Position numbers and translations under genes: made by a program. From positions 5,490,501 through 5,554,500 of the forward strand of contig NZ_CP129672.1 in NCBI RefSeq assembly GCF_030505195.1: a DNA stretch of 64,000 nt. The letters are read 5' to 3'. The DNA comes from Comamonas testosteroni. GTDB taxonomy: Bacteria; Pseudomonadota; Gammaproteobacteria; Burkholderiales; Burkholderiaceae_C. The notes under the pieces were generated by a model that worked only from the letters and a program-made list of their open reading frames with translations, was not told where the DNA came from and did not search any database. Of the stretch, positions 52,085 through 60,262 are shown piece after piece; positions within the stretch are counted from its first letter, which is position 1; each line of letters begins with the position of its first letter.

Positions 52085-53474
52085 GTCGGCGCTCTGGCGC
52101 ATCACTTCAGTCGATACCCGGGGCCAGGATCTGGTGCTCAGCCGCCTGCGGCTGCTGGCATCGAGTACACGCGTGGACTCCGGCGCGGTGCTGACTTGCA
52201 CGGCTGCGCCGGTCTCAGGCGCGTTGGCCGACTTGCTGGATGACTCGGCGGCGAGTTGTCGTTTTGCCGCTGCGGACGTCTCCGCGCCTGGCTTTCAGAT
52301 CGTGTTCACGCTACCTGCTGAGCAGGAGGTCGATGGCGTCGAGCTCGGGCTTGTTTCTGTTCCAGTTTCTCCTGTGGCTCTTGCCCTGGAATTTCTGGCT
52401 GACGGCATATATACCGTGCGCAGCGATTTCAGCGGCGTTGAAACAGCTGGTGCGCCCAAGATCCAGCAGGTGGGGGAGGTGATTGCAGGAACTCCGCAGC
52501 AGGGCTATATCGTCGCTTTGCGAGCGGGATCTGCTTACCCAGAATACAACGCATTCGATCAAGGCGCAGCGACGTGGGCGGGCAATTTCGGGCAGACGAT
52601 TGACATCGGGCTGTTTGCAAATGCCGGAACGAATCCCGGTGATACAGGTGTTCAACCGCAGAAAACAATCAACCAGTTTTCTATCCATGACACTTGGAAT
52701 TTGTCTTCATTGAATGGGTTTTACAACGGAGATATTGCCAATCTCGATATTGAGTTCTTGCGAAACGATGGAGGAGTAGTCGCAGCCATTCGACTAAAGC
52801 GCGGGGCAGAATACTCTACAGATATGTTTTTCGGGGCGTCTCTTGGAGCCCTCACAAAGGCATCGCAAACAGGTACTTTTGGATGGCCTAGCGGCGATAT
52901 CACCTTCAAAAGCCAAGCGATGGCTTGGATGCCGTCGGCGGCAAACAGTAACAATCACGCCGCTTGGTCATACCCGGCGCAGATGTCAGAAGTCACATCT
53001 GTGCGTTTCTCCAATGCACGAGCAATGTCGAATTACGGGGGGGCTGGTGCAGCTTTTGTCGCGATTCGTCGTGTGCCTGTATGGGTTAGGGAAGGCTATA
53101 CAGGCGAATTGCCGTACAGAAGCACTTCTGCAGCCGCTCTGAACGTTGTCTGCAGCGCAGAGACAATTGCACAAAATTCTTCTCTGATGCAGGCCTTGGG
53201 TACGGTCAAGTTTCTGGACGCTGAGTTTGGAGGCCGAGGCTTCATTTATGGCGTCGTCAAAGAACATGAGACCCAGCGTCTGTTGCAACGCCGCGTGCGC
53301 CTGTTCCGCAGCCGTGATGGCTATCTGGTGCGCGAGGTCTGGAGCGCAGCAGACGGCAGCTACCGCTTTGAAGGCATCAACGAGCGCTACGAATATGACA
53401 TCGAGGCCTGGGACCACGAGAAGAACTATTTTTCGGCGGTAGCCAACAACCAGATCCCCGAGGTGGTGGCATGA
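52077..53474 (+). CDS. Tail tip/receptor-binding candidate with C-terminal regulatory-like domain
   Basis: 465 aa from the ATG at 52077 (GGGAGG six bases upstream). The N-terminal 150 residues are like other tip proteins (WRITSVDTRGQDLVLSRLRLLAS). The middle (about 190-345) is more AT-rich and has a different codon style. The C-terminal 75 residues (GVVKEHETQRLLQRRVRLFRSRDGYLVREVWSAADGSYRFEGI) match the carboxypeptidase-regulatory-like fold seen in phage tail proteins. The middle may be a swapped receptor-binding domain. Confidence 0.6.
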   Translation: MAKSALWRITSVDTRGQDLVLSRLRLLASSTRVDSGAVLTCTAAPVSGALADLLDDSAASCRFAAADVSAPGFQIVFTLPAEQEVDGVELGLVSVPVSPVALALEFLADGIYTVRSDFSGVETAGAPKIQQVGEVIAGTPQQGYIVALRAGSAYPEYNAFDQGAATWAGNFGQTIDIGLFANAGTNPGDTGVQPQKTINQFSIHDTWNLSSLNGFYNGDIANLDIEFLRNDGGVVAAIRLKRGAEYSTDMFFGASLGALTKASQTGTFGWPSGDITFKSQAMAWMPSAANSNNHAAWSYPAQMSEVTSVRFSNARAMSNYGGAGAAFVAIRRVPVWVREGYTGELPYRSTSAAALNVVCSAETIAQNSSLMQALGTVKFLDAEFGGRGFIYGVVKEHETQRLLQRRVRLFRSRDGYLVREVWSAADGSYRFEGINERYEYDIEAWDHEKNYFSAVANNQIPEVVA

Positions 53475-53866
53475 GTGATGCACCCGTATTCGAGATCTCG
53501 CCAGCCCATGCCCTGGTCCGCCTGCAGGCCACTCAGGCCTTTGCGGACTCCGGCCCTGAAGCGTCGCGCATCTCCCTGTATGACGCTGCCGAGCAGCTGC
53601 TCGTCACGCTGACGCTCACCAAGCCCTGCGGCCAGATCGTGGAGGGCGGCTATCTGCTGCTGACTCAGGCAAGCGGCAGCGGCGACATGATTCTTGCGAG
53701 CGGCCAGGCCGCTATCGGCCTCTGGGCTACCAGCGACGGCAAGCTGGTTGGGCGCGGCCTGGTCACGGATGAGGCAGGCGCAGGGCACTTCAAGCTGCTC
53801 GGCAGCACCGGCACCCAGCTCTATGCAGGCGGCAAGGCCATCCTGGGTGAGACAAGGATAGCCTGA
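53471..53866 (+). CDS. Small tail protein
   Basis: 131 aa, beta-rich (ALVRLQATQAFADSG, ISLYDAAEQLLVTLTLTKPCG, GQAAIGLWATSDGKLVGRGLVTDEAG). It overlaps both neighbours (ATGA, and a one-base overlap at 53866), so it is part of the tip operon. No domain is recognised. Confidence 0.6.
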   Translation: MSDAPVFEISPAHALVRLQATQAFADSGPEASRISLYDAAEQLLVTLTLTKPCGQIVEGGYLLLTQASGSGDMILASGQAAIGLWATSDGKLVGRGLVTDEAGAGHFKLLGSTGTQLYAGGKAILGETRIA

Positions 53867-55752
53867 TGGCCGCCGTCGACCTGATCTTTAACCGCACCTT
53901 CAAGACCGGCAGCCCGGTCGAGCTGGTTTTTGGCGATGGCGGCGGCGCTCAGGTGCCCGATGCAACGCTGGCCGTTGCCGCGCGCATGCCGGGTCTGAAG
54001 GTCAGATCCCTGGTGCATGTGCGCAAGGATCTGGTCGTAGCGGGCCGTATGCCTGGGCTGCGCTGCAGCGCGGTCGTGCGCTACAACACCGACACGCCCC
54101 GGCCTGTGGTGGCTGAGGTGGCCTCCAGTGCCCAGCAGGCGCAGCCTGTGACGGAGGGCTGGATCTCCGGCTGGCAAGACACGGATGCACTGCCTGCGGG
54201 TTGGGTATCGAATGCGCAGGATGCCATGTCCATGCAAGAGCAGTTTGGTGTGGCCTGGCAGGATGGCCAGCGGCAAGGGGTGGCCCTGCAGGGGCGGTTT
54301 CAGCAGGCCCGGTCTCTGCCTGGTGCAGCAACCCGGGCCCGCTGGCAAGACGCCCAGGGCGTGCGCGTGGCCCTGCAGGCCAAGGCCCAGGATGCCGTTC
54401 CCGCTCGCGCCGGCTGGGCAGTGCGGTTTCAGGAAAGCCTGCGCGACCGCCGCCGCATGGTCGAGGCAACGGCCCAGGATGCGATGCGCCTGCAGTACCT
54501 GCTCACAACGGGCGCAGGCCCATCGGTGCCGCTGTACCGGGGCTTTCAAGCGCGCTACCAGCAGGCCATGAAGCCGCCCGCTGGCAAGTCGCAGACCAAG
54601 CCGCCAGAGCCGGAAAAGCCCGGTTGTTATGAGCAGCTGGTCGGGGGGCCGATCAAGCTGATGTTCTGCAAGTCCTGGTCTGCTTCGGCAGATCTTGTTT
54701 TTTACTGCTGCCAGTCCACGCCTGAGCCGGGTTCGCAGTTTGTCATTCCTTTGTTGAAGGTTTACATGCTTGTCTATCAGTCCAATGCAGTGCTGCTGCC
54801 CTCCGGCATGCCGGTGCCGCTGACGGGTGTGCGTATCGAGAGCGGTGATGATGGCTTCGGCTGGACGCTGTCTGCCTCTGGCCCGGTCGACCTGGTGGGG
54901 CTTCTGGCTCCGCAGGGTGGGGTGCCTCAGCAGATCCGGCTCACCATCAACGGTATCGATTGGGTGTTCGCGGTCAAGCAGCCGGTGCGATCGCGCAGCT
55001 TTGACGGTTGGGAGGCGTCTGTATCGGGCCAGAGCGTGACGTCCTTGATCGGGGAGCGTTACTGGCGCGCCAAGGCCTGGAGCATCGGCAGTCAGATGTC
55101 GGTGCAGCAGATTGCGAGCGAGGCGCTGCAGAACACAGGCATTGCGCTGGATTGGGGCGCTGAAGACTGGCAAGTGCCGGCTGCTGCCTGGTCGCACACG
55201 GGCACGCCGCTGTCGGTCATCAAGCGCATTGCCGAGGCAGCCGGTGCCGTGGTTCGCAGCCATCGCACCGACCCGGTGCTGCAGCTGGTGCCGGAGTACA
55301 AAGCGCTGCCCTGGAACTGGGCCACTGTGGTCCCGGATGTGGTCATGCCGGGGCAGATCATCGTGCAGGACACGCTGACGGATCTGGAGCAGGAGTTGCG
55401 CAATGCCGTCTATGTGTCCGGCTCCGCTGCGGGTGGCGTCGTGGGCCAGATTGTGCGCGCCGGTACCGCTGGCGATCTGCTGGCCGCCCAGATCACAGAT
55501 CCGCTGATGACCGACGTGATCGCGGTGCGCCAGCGCGGCATCGTGCCGCTGGCCGACTCGGCATTGCGCTGGCGGCAGGAGGTCAGCGTGCCCCTGATCA
55601 CGGGCGGCACGGCTCCGGGCTTGATCCTGCCTGGCTACCTGATTGAAGTTCAGGAGCCTGGCGAGACCTGGCGCGGCCTGGTGCGCCACCTATCCCTGGA
55701 TGAAAACATGCCCGAATTCACCCAAACCCTGACCATGGACCGCTTTCAATGA
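53866..55752 (+). CDS. Tail hub-like protein with WQDA-type repeats
   Basis: 628 aa. Residues about 95-235 hold repeats with W-Q-D/A or F-Q-x-A cores (GWQDTDAL, AWQDGQRQ, RFQQARSL, RWQDAQGV, RFQESLRD, RYQQAMKP), with a period of about 16-20 residues. A Cys-rich loop (CYEQLV, MFCKSW, CCQST) follows. The C-terminal 280 residues have a hub-like pattern (GGVPQQIRLTINGIDWVFAVKQPVRSRSFDGWEASVSGQSVTSLIGERYW). It probably forms the hub at the tail tip. Confidence 0.6.
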   Translation: MAAVDLIFNRTFKTGSPVELVFGDGGGAQVPDATLAVAARMPGLKVRSLVHVRKDLVVAGRMPGLRCSAVVRYNTDTPRPVVAEVASSAQQAQPVTEGWISGWQDTDALPAGWVSNAQDAMSMQEQFGVAWQDGQRQGVALQGRFQQARSLPGAATRARWQDAQGVRVALQAKAQDAVPARAGWAVRFQESLRDRRRMVEATAQDAMRLQYLLTTGAGPSVPLYRGFQARYQQAMKPPAGKSQTKPPEPEKPGCYEQLVGGPIKLMFCKSWSASADLVFYCCQSTPEPGSQFVIPLLKVYMLVYQSNAVLLPSGMPVPLTGVRIESGDDGFGWTLSASGPVDLVGLLAPQGGVPQQIRLTINGIDWVFAVKQPVRSRSFDGWEASVSGQSVTSLIGERYWRAKAWSIGSQMSVQQIASEALQNTGIALDWGAEDWQVPAAAWSHTGTPLSVIKRIAEAAGAVVRSHRTDPVLQLVPEYKALPWNWATVVPDVVMPGQIIVQDTLTDLEQELRNAVYVSGSAAGGVVGQIVRAGTAGDLLAAQITDPLMTDVIAVRQRGIVPLADSALRWRQEVSVPLITGGTAPGLILPGYLIEVQEPGETWRGLVRHLSLDENMPEFTQTLTMDRFQ

Positions 55753-55982
55753 TCCCCATCAACCTGTATCTGCGCCTGCAGGCCCTGCAGCGGCAGTCTC
55801 CCAAGCTGTTTGCCACGGTCAAGGCCCTGGTCGGTAACCAGGCCCAGATCGAGTACCCCGGTGGTGTGCGCGTCATGGTCAGCAACCCCATTGCTGCCCC
55901 GGTCGGCCAGGCGGTGTTTGTGCGCGATGCGGAGATCGTGGAGCGCGCTCCCACGCTCACGTATGTGAGGGCTGAGATCTAG
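55749..55982 (+). CDS. Small tail-tip protein
   Basis: 77 aa. A helix (LYLRLQALQRQSPKLFATVKALVG) is followed by a small OB-like beta segment (QAQIEYPGGVRVMVSN, VGQAVFVRDAEIVERAP). ATGA overlap with the hub gene is seen, then a terminator, so it closes the tail operon. Confidence 0.6.
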   Translation: MIPINLYLRLQALQRQSPKLFATVKALVGNQAQIEYPGGVRVMVSNPIAAPVGQAVFVRDAEIVERAPTLTYVRAEI

Positions 55983-56007
55983 CCGCATCGTTTCGCGTTT
56001 TCCATGT

Positions 56008-56039
56008 GCCTGCCCGTGGCAACACCGGCAGGCTTTTTT
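56008..56039 (+). terminator. Terminator after tail operon
   Basis: GCCTGCC (56008-56014) pairs with GGCAGGC (56027-56033), then TTTTTT. It lies 26 bp past the last tail gene and 25 bp before the lysis gene. Confidence 0.8.
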
Positions 56040-56064
56040 GTGTCCGTAGAAGAGAGGAGGGGTT

Positions 56065-57045
56065 ATGAACCCGATCAAGCGTTGGCGTTGGTGGGCAGTC
56101 CTGGTGCTGCCCGTGGTGGTGATTGTGCTCAATGCCATGGGGCCGAATGGCTGGCGTGAGCCGGTGGTGCGGCTGTTGTGGCTGTCCTGGACGGCGGTCG
56201 CGGTGTCGATCGCGCTCTCGGCCAGCAAGGCCATGGCGGACTACGCCCACGGGCGTGAGGCCTGGCAGAAGTCGCTGGAGCATCCTATCGGTGCAGGACT
56301 TTCCTTTCTGGCGCTGTGCCTGCTGCGCTCGGCCATGGTGATTGCGATCGTGTGGGCCAGCATGACGCAGTTTGCCAATGCGGCGGAGCCTGCCGGCATT
56401 CAGCGCGCCCGTGCGCTGGCCCCGATGGTGGTCAGCGAGATCGAGCAGCACTGGGCCGACATGCCCCGGCGCAGCTACCTGGGGGCGCTGATCGAGCAGG
56501 AGAGCTGCCCGAGCCTGTCACATCGCATGTGCTGGAGCACCACGGCCCAGCTCAAGACCTCGCGCGAGGAGGGCGGTGGTTTGACCCAGTTCACACGGGC
56601 CTGGACGGCTGCCGGCGCGCAGCGCTTTGATGCGCTGGCCGAGGTCAAGGCCATGGCTCCCAAGGCACTGGAGGAGCTGAATTGGGAGACGCTGTACCAG
56701 CGCGCGGATCTGAACGTGCGTGCTGCGATCGTTAAGCTGCGCAGCTGCGATGCAAACCTGACCAGGCTGACCCCTGGCCTCGATGACCTCACCCGCGTGG
56801 CGATGTGTGGCGCTGCCTATAACGGCGGCTGGGCGCACTTGCAGCAAGACCGCAAGCTCTGCGGCATGACGCCGGGCTGCAACCCCAATAAATGGTTTGG
56901 GCATGTGGAGATGCACAGCGTCAAGAGCCGCGAAAAATGGCAGGGCTACGGCCAGAGCGCCTATGACGTGAACCGGGGCCACGTTCGCAACACGGTCCCG
57001 CTGCAGTCGCGGCGGGCCAAATACGTCGAGATGCTGGGGGTGTGA
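56065..57045 (+). CDS. Fused holin-like membrane domain and lytic transglycosylase
   Basis: 326 aa. There are three hydrophobic helices (about 9-26, 35-53 and 76-105), followed from about residue 108 by an SLT-like domain with ALIEQES (catalytic E near 146), GGGLTQFTRAW and a MCGAAYNGGW motif. The lysin is tethered to the holin-like segment. It is upstream of nested Rz/Rz1 in a one-base overlap, which marks a lysis module. GAGAGGAGGGG precedes the ATG. Separate holin and lysin genes are not seen. Confidence 0.8.
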   Translation: MNPIKRWRWWAVLVLPVVVIVLNAMGPNGWREPVVRLLWLSWTAVAVSIALSASKAMADYAHGREAWQKSLEHPIGAGLSFLALCLLRSAMVIAIVWASMTQFANAAEPAGIQRARALAPMVVSEIEQHWADMPRRSYLGALIEQESCPSLSHRMCWSTTAQLKTSREEGGGLTQFTRAWTAAGAQRFDALAEVKAMAPKALEELNWETLYQRADLNVRAAIVKLRSCDANLTRLTPGLDDLTRVAMCGAAYNGGWAHLQQDRKLCGMTPGCNPNKWFGHVEMHSVKSREKWQGYGQSAYDVNRGHVRNTVPLQSRRAKYVEMLGV

Positions 57046-57563
57046 TGCGTAGCTACTTCAAGGCCAACGGCCTGCGCTGGCTGTGCTATCTGCTGGCGGG
57101 TCTGCTGGCCTGGCAGACCCTGCGCCTGCATTCCGAGCAGCGCGCGCACCAGGTGCTGCAGCTGGCCGTTGCCAATGCGGCCAAAGACCAGGCCGAGACC
57201 GGCCTCAAATCCGAGCGAGAAACCGGAAACCGCGAGCGGCAGCACGCCGTCGACACCCAGAAAGCAAGCGATGAATTCACGCAAAAACAACCTGGCCGCG
57301 ATGCTCAGCTGCGGGCTGATCTCGGTCGCGCTGAGCGCCTGCGGCTCGATGCCGAACGACGTGCCGCAACCTACCGCGCGCAAGCCCAAGCCAACGCCGC
57401 TGCCGGCATCGATCTTGCAGATCGACTCGAAGCCTACGACCGACACATTGTCGAGGGCGTCGAAGTGGTTGCAAGACTCCGAGGTGATCTTGCAAGGCGA
57501 GACGACGAGGTAGTGCTGCTGAGTCGGCAGGTGCTAGTTGAGCGGGCGCTGGGCGAAGAATGA
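57045..57563 (+). CDS. Rz-like i-spanin
   Basis: 172 aa from the ATG at 57045 (overlapping the TGA of the lysin; a GTG three bases earlier is possible). An N-terminal membrane helix (LRWLCYLLAGLLAWQTL) is followed by a long charged coiled coil (KDQAETGLKSERETGNRERQ, ERLRLDAERRAATYRAQAQ). It spans the periplasm with Rz1 for outer-membrane disruption. Rz1 is nested in another frame. Confidence 0.85.
   Translation: MRSYFKANGLRWLCYLLAGLLAWQTLRLHSEQRAHQVLQLAVANAAKDQAETGLKSERETGNRERQHAVDTQKASDEFTQKQPGRDAQLRADLGRAERLRLDAERRAATYRAQAQANAAAGIDLADRLEAYDRHIVEGVEVVARLRGDLARRDDEVVLLSRQVLVERALGEE
57271..57513 (+). CDS. Rz1-like o-spanin lipoprotein nested in Rz
   Basis: 80 aa in frame +1 relative to Rz, from the ATG at 57271. 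A signal peptide ends in the lipobox LSAC (AMLSCGLISVALSACGSMPND), and the mature part is Pro/Lys-rich (QPTARKPKPTPLP), as expected for an outer-membrane lipoprotein. It is fully embedded in Rz, the usual nested form. Confidence 0.85.
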   Translation: MNSRKNNLAAMLSCGLISVALSACGSMPNDVPQPTARKPKPTPLPASILQIDSKPTTDTLSRASKWLQDSEVILQGETTR

Positions 57564-57794
57564 ACTCAGGGGCTCTGTGAGCCTATGTTAGGACTTCACC
57601 GGCGGACTTGTTCAGGAAAGGGCCCAAGCCTTGATAGGTATCAGCTGCGCCAGAAGCGTTCGCCAACTTTTATCTGCACTGCATCAAGTGATGAGAAAGT
57701 TTCCAACTTTCATAGATTGTTTTGGCAAAGAATTGCAGTTACCATTTATCCGAATGAGTAAAAAAATCACTCAAAAGGATGATGGGGGTGCACG

Positions 57795-58289
57795 ATGGAT
57801 GGAACTCAGTTTTCCCCGCTGGCTGCAAAGGCGCTCAAAGATAACTTCAACCACTTCGCACAGCAGGTTGTTGATGCCGAGGAGGCCTTGAAGGAAAGTG
57901 ATGGCGTTGCTCGTCTGTATGTTCGTTACGGGAATGGTTATGACGCGGTGCTGGAGCCCTACGACGCGGAGTCTGAGCCGTCAACCGCTTATGTGCACGA
58001 TTGCACGCACACAGAGCTAAAGAAGAATTGGAGCACTGTGTCGGCAGCTATTATTTTCGACGTAGGGTTTCGATTCAAATTTAGAAATTCAAATGGAAAA
58101 ATGATAGCGCTGATTTTTTCCAGGGCCATTATTAATGAGCACTCATCAGAGGATTTTCTGTCGGATATTATTTCCGGTTACATGGCGGAAAATGAATCAG
58201 CTGAAAATGCGAAGTTTCAATTTCATTTGAATGAAATTCAAAATAAGCTGGAGAAGATGGATAAATTCATGCGCTCCAGAATAAAATAA
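57795..58289 (+). CDS. Cargo gene A of right-end cassette, unknown function
   Basis: 164 aa. GGATGATGGGGGTGCACG lies before the ATG. An N-terminal helical segment (SPLAAKALKDNFNHFAQQVVDAEEAL) is followed by beta strands (ARLYVRYGNGYDAVLEPYDAE) and a C-terminal coiled coil (ENAKFQFHLNEIQNKLEKMDKFM). No domain is recognised. It is AT-richer than the phage and followed 22 bp later by a PLD-type gene in the same orientation. Confidence 0.55.
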   Translation: MDGTQFSPLAAKALKDNFNHFAQQVVDAEEALKESDGVARLYVRYGNGYDAVLEPYDAESEPSTAYVHDCTHTELKKNWSTVSAAIIFDVGFRFKFRNSNGKMIALIFSRAIINEHSSEDFLSDIISGYMAENESAENAKFQFHLNEIQNKLEKMDKFMRSRIK

Positions 58290-58311
58290 TCATAGTTAAT
58301 TAAGGTAAATC

Positions 58312-59310
58312 ATGAATATCTTGTCAGGTAAAGAAATACAAAAGACAATCAAGAAATGTAATCCGTCAAGAATTGCGGTAGCTTATATCGGTGCTGATTG
58401 GGAGAGTTTTGTTGACCCCCAGAGCCTGGAGGCAGTCATCTTGTCTCCTACGTTAGGTAGCAACCCAAAGGCGATTAAGGATTTGGTAAGAAAAATTAAG
58501 GGAGGCTGGGATAGTGTTTATTTTTTGGATGAGTTGCATGCCAAAATTTACATCGGAGATGCGGCCGCTGTGGTAGGAAGCTCTAATCTAACTAAAAATG
58601 GGTTAGATGGAGGAGCTAATTCTCTTTTGGAGCTATGCGTTGAAATTTCCGATAAATCCCGCATGCGTGAAATAAGTGATACGTTTGCTAATTTTCAAGC
58701 CCTAGCCAAAACACGCTATCCAGAGCCTCAGGATAAGAAAAATAGGCTTGTGGAGTTGGAGAATATTTGGAATGCAGCTTTAGCCAATAAAGTTGTAGTC
58801 AATGGAAATAAAACTGCTCCGTCGTTGAAGGATTTCGACGTGTTGTCTAATGATGATTTTTATGTGTGCTGGTATCAATCTCCTCGTAGCGAGTCTGATT
58901 ACACAGAGAACGCTAAGGCATTTAAATCGATAGCATCAGACGAGATGGAGGTTGCACATGGGGAGAATATAAATAAAAACAAATGGATGCTTACCTGGAA
59001 GATAAATAATGATGGCACCCCCCATAAGACAGCAGATTTAGGTTGGATGTATATTCACGATATTATCGAAAATGCCGTAGTTAGCGAATATGGTTACACT
59101 ACTATTGCGATTGAGCGTGAAGATATGGAGAAGCCTGAAGTTCCATTTGAATTGACTAAAGAAGTGTCCAGAGCATTCAAGAAAATTGTGACGCAAAAGG
59201 ACATGGCAGATTATTTTGTCCAGGATATTAACGAATATGAAGGATTTTTGATGGAAAGATCAATTCCTGGCCTTAAGGAGTTAGTCCGCCGAATGAAGGG
59301 TGTTTTGTAA
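58312..59310 (+). CDS. PLD-superfamily nuclease-like cargo gene
   Basis: 332 aa. It has one HKD-type motif: LHAKIYIGDAAAVVGSSNLT (H76, K78, then S90-S91-N92), the single-motif form found in nucleases such as Nuc/BfiI that work as dimers. The rest (about 150-330) is unassigned, with aromatic segments (FYVCWYQSPRSESDYTENAK, NKWMLTWKINNDG). It is AT-rich. In a three-gene cassette next to attR it is a plausible defence effector. Confidence 0.7.
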   Translation: MNILSGKEIQKTIKKCNPSRIAVAYIGADWESFVDPQSLEAVILSPTLGSNPKAIKDLVRKIKGGWDSVYFLDELHAKIYIGDAAAVVGSSNLTKNGLDGGANSLLELCVEISDKSRMREISDTFANFQALAKTRYPEPQDKKNRLVELENIWNAALANKVVVNGNKTAPSLKDFDVLSNDDFYVCWYQSPRSESDYTENAKAFKSIASDEMEVAHGENINKNKWMLTWKINNDGTPHKTADLGWMYIHDIIENAVVSEYGYTTIAIEREDMEKPEVPFELTKEVSRAFKKIVTQKDMADYFVQDINEYEGFLMERSIPGLKELVRRMKGVL

Positions 59311-59337
59311 CAATATCAATAATATTTTGGATGATTA

Positions 59338-59736
59338 GTGCAGTATTTTGAATATTACAAAAAATATAGGTCTTTCGTTTCATTATGCTGGAACGAGAAG
59401 TCAGTTGACCTAGAGCAGTTGATGGGAGCGGTATTTTTTAGCCCATTTGCACATGCCAATCTGAGCCGTTTAAATGACAGCGATGGAGACATCGTTGCCA
59501 TAGTAGAGACTTGGCATCTCAGTCATTCAGAATATGCCGATCTTCTGAAACGTTGGCCATACCCAAAGAAAGCCCACCTTTTCCCAAAGGGGTGGGCCGA
59601 GGCTCGAAGGCTCTGTGTGGAAATTTACTGCGAGGGCGAAGCTTTGCTGTATGTGAACAGAGATTCGTTGACTGACGAATTGGTGGCAGGGAAGGTGATA
59701 CAGCCTGAATGTTGTCCACCGACAGTGAATCTTTAG
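59338..59736 (+). CDS. Cargo gene C of right-end cassette, unknown function
   Basis: 132 aa, GTG start at 59338 with GGAT upstream. Aromatic N-terminus (QYFEYYKKYRSFVSLCWNEKSV), a central helix (YADLLKRWPYPKKAHLFPKGWAEARRL) and a C-terminus with VEIYCEGEALLYVNRDSL. No domain is recognised. It lies 27 bp after the PLD gene. From 59737 to 60067 no further gene is seen, only a weak hairpin at 59744-59765 and integrase arm-like sites. Confidence 0.5.
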   Translation: MQYFEYYKKYRSFVSLCWNEKSVDLEQLMGAVFFSPFAHANLSRLNDSDGDIVAIVETWHLSHSEYADLLKRWPYPKKAHLFPKGWAEARRLCVEIYCEGEALLYVNRDSLTDELVAGKVIQPECCPPTVNL

Positions 59737-59958
59737 CCCCTATGGACTGGGCCAACGGGCAGTCCCGTACGCTGGATGGAGTGGGGGGCTTGCTTCAACT
59801 ACTATCGACTGCTTGCACTCATCGAATGTACCTCGCCAGCAGAGGCAAGCTATTTCAGGCAACTAGCTAGTCAGGTTGGCGAGTCGGTGGCCTGACTTAG
59901 ACTCAAACGCGTTCACGAACCTCTGGGTGATTCAGTCGAGCCATGAGATTTGGGTTTT

Positions 59959-60016
59959 CGTGGTGCTTTGATTCCGCGCGATTTCTGAGTGATCCATGCA
60001 CCGTTATGGCACCACG
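59959..60016. promoter_or_regulatory. Integrase arm-type sites near attR
   Basis: CGTGGTGC (59959-59966) and GCACCACG (60009-60016) are inverted copies, 50 bp apart, of the half-site also present near attL and the integrase start. They are candidates for arm-type binding or for regulatory sites. Nothing coding is seen in this part of the 59737-60067 gap. Confidence 0.45.
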
Positions 60017-60047
60017 AAACTTGAAACAATGATTTTTCTATTGAAAA

Positions 60048-60149
60048 TCAAATGGTTACCGTGATACCTGTCCAGTCCATCATAGGGGCCACCGATATGC
60101 GCCACATGCTGCTATCTGGTTGTTTTTTAACGGTTTGTTCGGTGCTCAT
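60048..60149 (-). pseudogene. dusA 5' fragment displaced by integration
   Basis: From the ATG at 60149 it reads MSTEQTVKKQPDSSMWRISV then APMMDWT, clearly a second DusA N-terminus, different from the one now in dusA. It is cut at the attachment core and runs into 6 foreign codons and a stop. It was the dusA start before this phage inserted, itself carried by an earlier element. Confidence 0.85.
60068..60083. repeat. attR core, 16-bp direct repeat
   Basis: Identical to 14077-14092. To its left is phage sequence; to its right is the displaced dusA 5' fragment and the second integrase. Confidence 0.85.
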
Positions 60150-60262
60150 ACTATGAAAAGTGCCTTGTGGTGCACTGAAAATTGACCCTGTTTCACCCCG
60201 TTTTGCCGGGTTTTTTGACGCTGAATGCTACATTGGTGCACCACGAATTTCATGGAGCACTG

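Larger units (their letters stand above)
14077..60083. mobile_element. Siphovirus-type prophage integrated in dusA
   Basis: About 46 kb between perfect 16-bp repeats. It carries an integrase, a repressor/cro-like region, replication genes, small and large terminase, portal, protease, capsid, tail tube, a 1319-aa tape measure, tip proteins, a lysis module and several AT-richer cargo genes. All structural genes are intact and read rightward, so the phage may be inducible. No contractile sheath gene is seen. Head gene order is lambda-like; tail tip genes differ from lambda J/K/I. Confidence 0.93.

Noticed and set aside
53821..55689. 622-aa minus-strand open frame
   Set aside because: Mirror frame of the hub-like gene; no start signal and His/Arg/Leu bias of a shadow.
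59744..59765. Hairpin GGACTG...CAGTCC as a terminator
   Set aside because: Only six pairs, ten-base loop and no T-run on either strand.
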